Shown in pieces: positions 56,391 through 64,000 of a stretch of DNA of 64,000 bases (position 1 is its first letter; each line of letters opens with the position of its first letter). Source of the stretch: Manihot esculenta (lineage: Eukaryota > Streptophyta > Magnoliopsida > Malpighiales > Euphorbiaceae); NCBI RefSeq assembly GCF_001659605.2, contig NC_035177.2, positions 2,852,611-2,916,610 of the forward strand. Reading direction: 5' to 3'. Position numbers and translations under genes: made by a program. The notes below the pieces were generated by a model. It was not told the origin of the DNA. It was given only the letters and a program-made list of their open reading frames with translations, and made no database searches.

Positions 56391-58527
56391 TGTAAAACTT
56401 GACGAAAGAAAATAAATATATTTTTTATCTTTTTATTTATTTTATTTTATTGTCTTCATTAAATGATACAATTGAGGTGTCGGTGACTACAAGTGGAGAA
56501 TTTAACTATAATTTCTCCATGCTTGTGCTGCTTTCTCTCAGATTCAAAATCAATTGCTTTCTCATAAATCAATGTCTCTTTAGATAGAATCACATTAATG
56601 GCTATAGCTAACATCTTTTAAGTAAAGCTTATTAATTCTTCCTTTACAATTAGACTATAATTTTTTTTAATACGCTGCCGTTTAATGAATTGATTAATTA
56701 TCATTAACTAATTCACTAGTAGAATATAACTAATTTAATGATTATAGTTTAAGATATATTCATTAAAAAACTTATATTTAGAGAAAATTATTATTTAATT
56801 TTTATAATATGAAAAAATTCACTAATTAATCTCTCAATTTTAAAAATTCCATAATAAATTAGAATAAGAAGCAGTATAGGATAAATAAATACAAATAGTA
56901 TATTATTATTATACGGTATGACTGCTTTATGGATGATGGTAAATAAATTAGAAATTATAATTTACTTTTTAATATTTAGTGAGAATTCCATTTTAATTTT
57001 TTTATGTTTTAACTTATTCTATTAAATTTTGTTTGATAAATAAAGTAATTTTTTAATTTAAATTTTATATTTTTAATTAAAATTAATTTTTTATATTTTT
57101 ATAACTTAGTTTCTAAATATTATAATTATTAATAAATTCTTAAATTTATAAATTAATTTATCTGTTTATTATATTTTAATATATTATATTAAATAAAAAA
57201 ATTCTATTATCTTTTTTTCTAATTAAATAAAAAATTATTGAGAAGAAAAAAATTAAATAAAAAAGAACTCTTTAAACTTAAATTTAAATGTTAAGACTTT
57301 TTATTTAATTTTTATTTTATTAATTTATATCTAACTATATAAAATATTAAATTTAACAAACATGTAAAATTAATTTGTAAAAAAATATGAATACTTATTT
57401 ATAAATAACTATAATATTTAGAAACTAATTATAAGAATATAATGATAAATTATAGGTAAAGGGACTATTTTATTATAAAATAAAATTTTATAATTAAATT
57501 TAATAAATATATGAACTAAATTATATGTTTTATAAAATTTTACAAAATAAAATGTAATTTATTTAATTAAACTTTAATTTTAAATATTATGTCAGCATTT
57601 AGTAATGATATTAAAAAAAAGTCTTATTTTGATAATAAAATCATGGAACTCTTTTTATCGTAAATTAAAAAGATGTCAAACTATATGGTAATCGATCACC
57701 GCTAAACTTCTTGCATTTAGAGTGAGATTGAATTTTGAAAAAAAAAATATAAATTTAAAATTCATTAAATTCTTCAGAGCAGACCGTTTAATATTGCGCA
57801 TTTAAGTCCGTGACTGAAACAGGTTGGACTGACCCATGTTCGGGTCCACCAAAAGATAGCTTAGTCCGGTAATATGATATGAGGTAGAAGAGCAGATTCA
57901 ATTACTTCACAGTTCTATCAGCACATATATTGGAAGAAATTAAATGACAGCTTAATAAAGAAGAGTACGCTTGCACGTCCGTACCTACGGATCTTAAATA
58001 ACAGGGATAATGATTCTGTACGTCAACATAGGACAAAGGAAAAAAGAATAAAGGGATAAGACGTGATCCTCCCAGACTAATTACACTCGTGTAAATTCTA
58101 TTTTCTAAATTTCAAAATATTAGTAATTTTTATAATTATTTTAATAAATTATTTAATAGCTAATAAATATTAAAATAAGTAATTCAATTCTTTTATTTTA
58201 TATGAAATTGAGAATTTAATTTTTATAAATAAAGTACATATTCGCTAAGTAGGTAAATTTTATGCAAATAAAATAATATCGTCGTAGTTAGCCCAAAAAA
58301 CTAGTTAATAAATATCCCACAACGATAATGTGAAATTTCTAAATATAAATTTACATATATATTTTCAAATTGTCATTTAAAATCTAGTCTAAGCAGAACA
58401 GCTTCATATATATATAGGCAAAATATTTATTCTGATAAAACAATTCTTCAAAATTTCTTCATATCTAAATATATAATTAAACTATAAAAATTTAACAAAT
58501 AAAAAATTTTAATTATAAAAGTAGATT
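56391..58527. other. AT-rich intergenic DNA
   Basis: No gene. 57800-58090 is less AT-rich, but no domain or RNA was recognised there. Confidence 0.5.
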
Positions 58528-59039
58528 AAAAAAGTCATTTTTTTTTTTTTGAAATAACAAGAAAACTTCATTAATTCAAAGAGAACAAAGAAACAATATG
58601 AGAAGGAGGGATATCAATCCAAACTCCTTGACCTGACTCAGAATGAGCCGATGTTGCTAGAACATGAGCGACATCATTCGCAGATTTATGAACAAAAACA
58701 CACTTTGCTTCCTTATAACTAGATAGAAGCAGTTTACAATCTTGAACCAAAAGGCCAAAAACGATAAATCATCTAACAAAACACAATTAACTGACATCAC
58801 AAGTACCTGAGTATCCAATTCGAAAAGAACTCGATCCCATCCACACTCTTTAATCCAGCTCAATGCTTCCCGGAATGCTATAGTTTCAGCACACTTTGCA
58901 TCCATCTGGCTATAAAAAGAGCCTGCTCTAGCAGCCACAAAACTCCCATCATCCTTCCGGATTACACAACCGAAACCTACCGAACCTCGTTGCAAGCTTA
59001 AAGAGGCGTCAATATTCGCCTTGATCCAAAAAAGTCATT
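58528..59039 (-). mobile_element. 5'-truncated LINE with poly(A) and 12-bp target duplication
   Basis: AAAAAAGTCATT at 58528-58539 and 59028-59039 flanks 58540-59027. On the minus strand the insert encodes a LINE RNase H domain (IKANIDASL; GFGCVIRKDDGSFVAARAG; AETIAFREALSWIKECGWDRVLFELD; then VHKSANDVAHVLA) and ends with a stop followed shortly by a run of about 12 A. One frameshift lies in a T5 run near 58763. This is the classic signature of target-primed reverse transcription. Confidence 0.88.
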
Positions 59040-59458
59040 GAATAATATGTAGGCCTTAAATTTTAAAAATAAATTAAATAAATCCTTACCTTTAGCTCAT
59101 CACTTTATAACTAATTTCTTAATGTTTATAACCACATTGTTTGCATACTCACACTGATGACACATAGGAAGCAAAAGTACATTTTTAAATTCACAAAATC
59201 TAATTGACACTAAAAATTCATAACAATAATAAAAATAAAATAAAATAAATTATTTATATTTAAAAAAAACACATAGTGTTTTATCAAATAAAAATAAAAA
59301 AGCTTGAGATATAATTTTTTATTTAAAAATATAAAAATTGAATAAGTTATAAATAAAAGATAATTCTCTTTCATTTTACCATAAAAATGAATAAATAAAT
59401 AGATAGAATGATTTAAACTCGAAATTTTATTTATTTTATATTATAATATTATAATAAC
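59040..59458. other. AT-rich intergenic DNA
   Basis: No gene or repeat border seen. Confidence 0.5.
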
Positions 59459-59911
59459 TAGGGGTGAATATTTGGAGGGTTTGATTTAAAATTGAATTGA
59501 ATCAAATAAAAAAAATTAAAAATTTAGTTTTTATGAAAATCGAACTGAATTTATTTTGATTAGAAATTGAATCGAATCGAATCAGTTTGATTCGATTTAG
59601 TTTGATTGATTTGAATTTTTAATAAATTTTTTACTTTTTACATCTTATTTTTAGTATTTAAAATTTAATTGAAATATTGTAACCTATGATCTAATATCTC
59701 AATATTATTAAAAATAATATATTATTATTACTAATCGATTTGGTTTGATTTTTTTAATTTTTTTCTGATCAATACCGAATTAAACTAAAATAATCAAAAT
59801 TTTTAAAATTAAAAATCAAACCGAATGAAAATAAATAAAATAACGAATTAAATTTTCAAATTGATTCAGTTAAATTAATTTTTTCGATTTCAATCGAATA
59901 GTGGTGGCTAC
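59459..59911 (-). repeat. AACCGA-type TIR repeat, diverged
   Basis: Starts TAGGGGTGAATATTTGG and ends TCGAATAGTGGTGGCTA. The body has ATCGAATCGAATCAG and TACTAATCGATTTGGTTTG in the reverse order of the 23035 copy. Confidence 0.6.
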
Positions 59912-61790
59912 TAATAATAATATTATATTAAAAAATAAAAATTAAATAAAAAAAAAACAAACAATTAAATGATATCACATGATTTTTGGAACCTTTAAAT
60001 GTGCAATTATATCCATAACAGTGCTAATTCAGATCTGCCTAACACAGGGACGGTGCTCCTCTTTAATCAACGCGTTTTCACAACACCACTACCTCAAATT
60101 CTTTTTATTTTATTTATTTTTAATTATTATTTCAACTCTATTGTTTACAATTTTAAAAATAATTTCCATATTATTTATTTAAAAATCCTTTTTTTATATT
60201 ATAATTTTTTTTTCAAATAGGATAGAATAATTTTTCGTAAATGAAATTTAATTGTGCAATTCGGCTGTAGACCCTTTTGTGAATTGCAGAGATAACAAAT
60301 TTCTACATGAACAATATTAAAAGAAATTATTGTTAAAATAAAAATCAAACAAATATTCAACAAATTATTCCTTTTTCACATGTCAATTTTGAATAAAATT
60401 TTTCAAATTTTGTATTATTTTTTTACTAAAAATTATAATATATTTATTTTTACTTTTATATATGGTAAAAATTTAGAAGGCACAAGCAAGCACGTGATTT
60501 TTTAAAAAAAATTAAAAAATTTATTTTAAAATGTGAATTATTTTGAGTTGAAAAGGACTTGAATGTGAAAAGAAAAAACAATCCAATTGAAAAAGGTATC
60601 CCTTAGGCGTGAGGACTTAAAGGAGGGAACATGTTAAGATGGAGGCAACACAAACACCCTCACATGCCATGGACCACCCACGTGCCAGAGAACCCTCCAA
60701 CCTTACAAACAATCATTTTTTTTTTCATGTCCATTCATAGTTTTAATTTAATTTTTAAATATAATATAATTGAAAAAAATATAAAAGAGTATCACGTTAT
60801 TTTACCGAACTTTTACTTTTAATTTGTGATTAATTTTTTTATTAAAGTGGTATCTCGTTATTTATTTTGCTGACAAATACTTTTATTATTTTTAATTAAT
60901 AATTTAAAAAATAAAAATTATAAATTAATTGTCACTCAATAATATCTGATAGTATCAAAAAATTAATAATTTAATTTTTTATTAATTAAAATATTAAAAA
61001 AAATAATAATTAAAAGTTATATATAAATTACTATATCAGTAATATTTTACAATATTAAACTTTAATATAAAATAAATATTAGATTTTAGAGTAAAAATGA
61101 GTGAAACTACATTATATATTTTTAATTTTTTTTTAATTATTACAATAGTAATTCGCTTTATGAATGTTTAGAGAAAGTTTTAAAGTAGAGGGAAGGCTTT
61201 TTAAAGTGATGTTTCAGTTTGCCAAGGTTAACTTTAGAAGGATGAATGGTTAAAAAAATTTTTGTTTTGAAAAAATTACTATTTTTATGAAATGGAGAAA
61301 TTCATTAATAAATTTTTTATTTTTAAAAAATTTATTAAAATATTTTTGACATTTTAAAAAATTTATTAATTAATTTATACGTTATTTTTTTATTAAATAT
61401 TTTATTCATTAATTAGTATCTTACAAATAAATAGTGAATTTTCTATATCATAAGAATTATTTATAAAATCTATTCAAATTTTGTAAATATTTTTACAGTC
61501 TATCGTCAAAATTAAAAGTTGGAACTAAGGTGACAACTTATCTTATTATTTTGATTATGGTTAATGATGTGTCACAAAATCTAATGATTAAAAAATTAAA
61601 TACTTTTTTTTAACAAATTACTACTTATCTCGATATTTAACCTAACTAATTAAAATATTTTCAAAATTTTAAAAATACATTAACTGATATTTTTATTTCG
61701 TTAATTAAAAAGGACATTCATCAGTTTTAACTTATTTTTTCTGTTACTCTACCGGTCAAAGCTTGAAAAAAAAAATAGTTTCTTTTTTTC
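59912..61790. other. AT-rich intergenic DNA
   Basis: No gene. Two less AT-rich islands (60000-60090 and 60480-60715, the latter with two CACGTG-like cores, GCACGTGA and CCACGTGC) have no frame or domain that I can support. Confidence 0.45.
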
Positions 61791-61940
61791 TTTTGTTTCC
61801 ATAATAGCAATCAAGTTGCTCGTACCCTTGCAGCTTGAAGTTTAAATTTAGGTGGTGAAACTGTACTGATGGAGGATGTCCCTCCTAATGTATGGCCTGC
61901 TCTACTTCATGATGCAGCATACTACTCTTCTGTTTGAATA
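61791..61940 (+). mobile_element. LINE RNase H tail fragment
   Basis: Reads SNQVARTLAA then SLNLGG, VLMEDVPPNVWPALLHDA. This matches the usual end of plant LINE ORF2 (ANQVAH-LA, then a P-P segment). Followed by TTTGAATAAAG. Short and broken. Confidence 0.5.
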
Positions 61941-62079
61941 AAGGTCCAGTTATCCAAATGTTTTAGTCAATTCACATTTATATCTTAAATTTTTAATTTT
62001 GTGTTGGTGAACCTTAAGAAGCCATTAATGTCCAAGGTTCAAGTGAAGAATCAGGAAAAGATAGTGCAGTACGAAAGTA

Positions 62080-63585
62080 CACCATAGGTCTGCTACTCCT
62101 ACGGAAGAGCTGGACACCGAATTAACTTTTTTCTTTACAAAAGCACGCAAGCTGACGGCAAGGAGCAAGGGATACCCGTTCAGGAAACCTCACCACCGAC
62201 ACATCCAGAGCCATGGGGAGTGGATGCTGGCGGAGCGTCAACCCAGGAGGAGCCAAAAAAAAAAGAATAATAACGTTACGGAGAAATCCAAAGAGCAAGG
62301 ATCCCAGTTCAATATTTTAGGAAGGAATGACATCGCTAATTTAGAAGAGGAGATCTGGAGTAATCATGGCACTCTCTTACAGGATGTTAACAGGAAGAAG
62401 GTTGGAATGCAGGAGGAGAAAGATAATCTTGCCAAAAAGGAAAGTAAAGGGAGGACAAGTAACAGTGGACGGTAGGAATGTGGAAGGTAACTTAGGCGTG
62501 CATGAGAAAGACACTTCACGACTTATTAATGATCAGCCATGCCATCACATGCAAATTCCTATCGTGAGAGACGTGAACAATATCTAGGTTGAGGGCAGAG
62601 TAAGTGTCTCGAAAGCAGCTAAACTGGACCCGAAATTCCATACTGTGTTTCGCATGGAACGGCTCACAAGCCCTAAAGAGCCTGTTAATTCAGGCTTAAT
62701 AGAACTTTATGCGATCCCACCGTATTGAAGCGAATGGGTTTTTAGGAGGCATTTGGCTCCTCTAAAATTCAGACTGGACAGTTGAAGTCATTGTTAATGA
62801 TTGCCAATTTGTTCACACTCGTATTACAGACAGCTCACTACCTCCTATGTACTTTACTACTGTGTATGGTAGTCCTACAACAAGCATTAGAAGGAACCTA
62901 TGGAGCAAACTCTCCACCATAGGAGCGGATATCAGGGAAACTTAGCTTGTTGCGGGTGATTTTAATGCCTTACTCTCTATCGATGAGCGGCGGGGTGGAT
63001 TTCAGAAAAGGACAGGTATTTTTAATGACTTTATCTCTTGGGTTACTCATACTAATGTGTTTGATCTAGGTTTTAAAGGGCCTAAATATACTAGGCAAAA
63101 AGGAAGGCTGTTTGAACGTCTTGACAGAGCCTTTGGTAATTCAAGCTGGCAGACTAACATTTGCCATGAACTAACTCACTTCGATCACAGACCTCTGCTC
63201 ATCTGAATTGACAACTCCCATCCTAATAGGAAAGCTGACCGCCCCTTTAAATTTCAGGCAGCTTGGACGGCATATCAAATGTCTAAGGAGGTGGCAAAGG
63301 AAGCTTGGAGGAAAGGTTCTACTTTAACTAATAAAGTAAGGAATGGCTCACAAAAATTGACTATTTGGAATAAAGAGGTTTTTGGTAATGTTTTTGCTCA
63401 GAAAAAGAAGCTGCTAGCCAGAATTGAAGGTATTCAGCTTCGACTTGATCATACTTATTCCAGGAGTTTGGCAAACCTTAACAGGAAGGTTCATGAAGAG
63501 CTAGATATTATCCTCTCCAAAGAGGAGATTATTGGAGATTATATTCAAAGTAATGAAATTAATTTAGAATTTTTATCTTGAAATT
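62080..63585 (+). mobile_element. Decayed LINE: ORF1 end and ORF2 endonuclease
   Basis: ORF1 C-terminal part at 62150-62475 (HGEWMLAERQPRRSQKKK, then GSQFNILG, typical of plant L1-type ORF1 ends). ORF2 endonuclease remnants at 62830-63210 (SPTTSIRRNLW, LVAGDFNALLSIDERRGGF, FDLGFKGPKYTRQKGRLFERLDRAF, THFDHRPLLI). The spacer before RT follows at 63246-63560 (KFQAAWTAY, WNKEVFGNVFAQKKKLLARIEGIQ). Several stops; reverse transcriptase is absent. Plus orientation, 5' half only. Confidence 0.8.
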
Positions 63586-63644
63586 AATAATTGGCCAATA
63601 TTTTCATCAAACCTCTGAGTGAAGATTTCATTTGCAAGATCAGG
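63586..63644 (+). mobile_element. Copia RNase H tail fragment
   Basis: Reads NIFIKPLSEDFICKIRN, which matches the usual ADIFTKPL end of copia RNase H. Only ~55 bases long, between the LINE and an LTR start. Confidence 0.6.
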
Positions 63645-64000
63645 AATGTAACGATCCGAAAACTGGATCGCTACCGGCGCTAGGATTCAGATCGGCTTAA
63701 AGCCGCCGGGACCCGTAGCAAGCTATCCTGAACTCTGTGTACCTGATAAATCCCATACATGATCAAACATAAACATAAAAACTGAAAAACTTTCATTCCA
63801 TTTACCAAGCTTGACCTGCATGCACTATGTCTGAACACATAGGACCCCTAGGGTCAGCATAACATACATCAGGCTTGGTTCAACACATTTCTCATCAAGA
63901 AACATTCAATAAAGATCATGCACAACAATGGATTAACCATACACTAGGGCAAAACACAACTCTATCCATTACATGACATTACATATCTATACATTACATT
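63645..64000 (+). mobile_element. Start of an LTR (chromovirus/Tekay-like), runs off window
   Basis: Begins TGTAACGATCCGAAAAC and continues GATCGCTACCGGCGCTAGGAT, GCCGCCGGGACCCGTAGC. TGTAACGACCCGAAAA-type starts are common in large Ty3 LTRs of several eudicots, from memory. Only the first ~356 bp are visible, so neither the element's orientation nor its target duplication can be settled. Confidence 0.55.

Noticed and set aside
60000..60090. Possible structural RNA or 5S-like segment because of higher GC
   Set aside because: No box A/B, cloverleaf or 5S core could be recognised.

Overview
This is nuclear DNA from a eudicot plant. It has spliced plant genes (GT-AG introns, AT-rich introns), plant-specific protein families (BREVIS RADIX, DUF248 methyltransferase, MSL channel, MHK kinase) and dense retrotransposon and TIR-element insertions in AT-rich intergenic DNA. 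A Euphorbiaceae source (cassava or rubber-tree type) is my best guess from the style of the repeats. It is inference only.

Host genes, left to right: the 3' half of a BREVIS RADIX-like gene (+, 1-1438, runs off the left edge); an MHK-type Ser/Thr kinase with 16 coding exons (-, 14807-19358, probable 5'UTR exon near 21055-21235); a 5'-truncated but otherwise open acetolactate synthase (ALS/AHAS) coding region carried inside a long-TIR element (+, 25513-27225); an MSL10-like mechanosensitive channel in five exons with a 1-base frameshift in exon 2 (+, 31893-38727); and a PMT21/ERD3-like Golgi methyltransferase in seven exons (-, 44006-47222, 5'UTR exon near 48395-48700). These genes are functionally unrelated and each has its own promoter.

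Mobile DNA fills the rest. Between 1.8 and 12.0 kb a decayed LTR element is split by a younger Ty3 chromovirus (4710-11027). The younger element carries an intact 1463-residue gag-pol frame, but it is assembled abnormally. Both outer ends are the U3 end of the LTR, in inverted orientation, flanked by a 5-bp target duplication (GATGA). Inside it lie an inverted LTR-PBS-gag segment and a gag-pol segment that together form a ~1 kb hairpin.

The ALS copy lies between ~185-bp terminal inverted repeats with a 10-bp target duplication, which is the architecture of a Pack-MULE gene capture. Other long-TIR elements are at 12960-13842, 21371-22142 and 52737-53120; the last has a 9-bp duplication.

A family of ~400-490-bp repeats with ends like TAGGGGTGAGCA/TGCTCACCCCTA and an AACCGA-rich body recurs at least nine times. 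It seems to share its end with a broken hAT (BED-finger) transposon at 39.8-41.8 kb. The right third (48.7-64 kb) has no host gene that I can see. It holds Ty3, Ty1/copia and LINE fragments, a clean 5'-truncated LINE with a 12-bp target duplication, and at the right edge the start of another LTR.

No tRNA, rRNA or CRISPR was seen. All exon joins were read by eye from splice sites and reading-frame continuity. Family names rest on recognised motifs, not on database searches.
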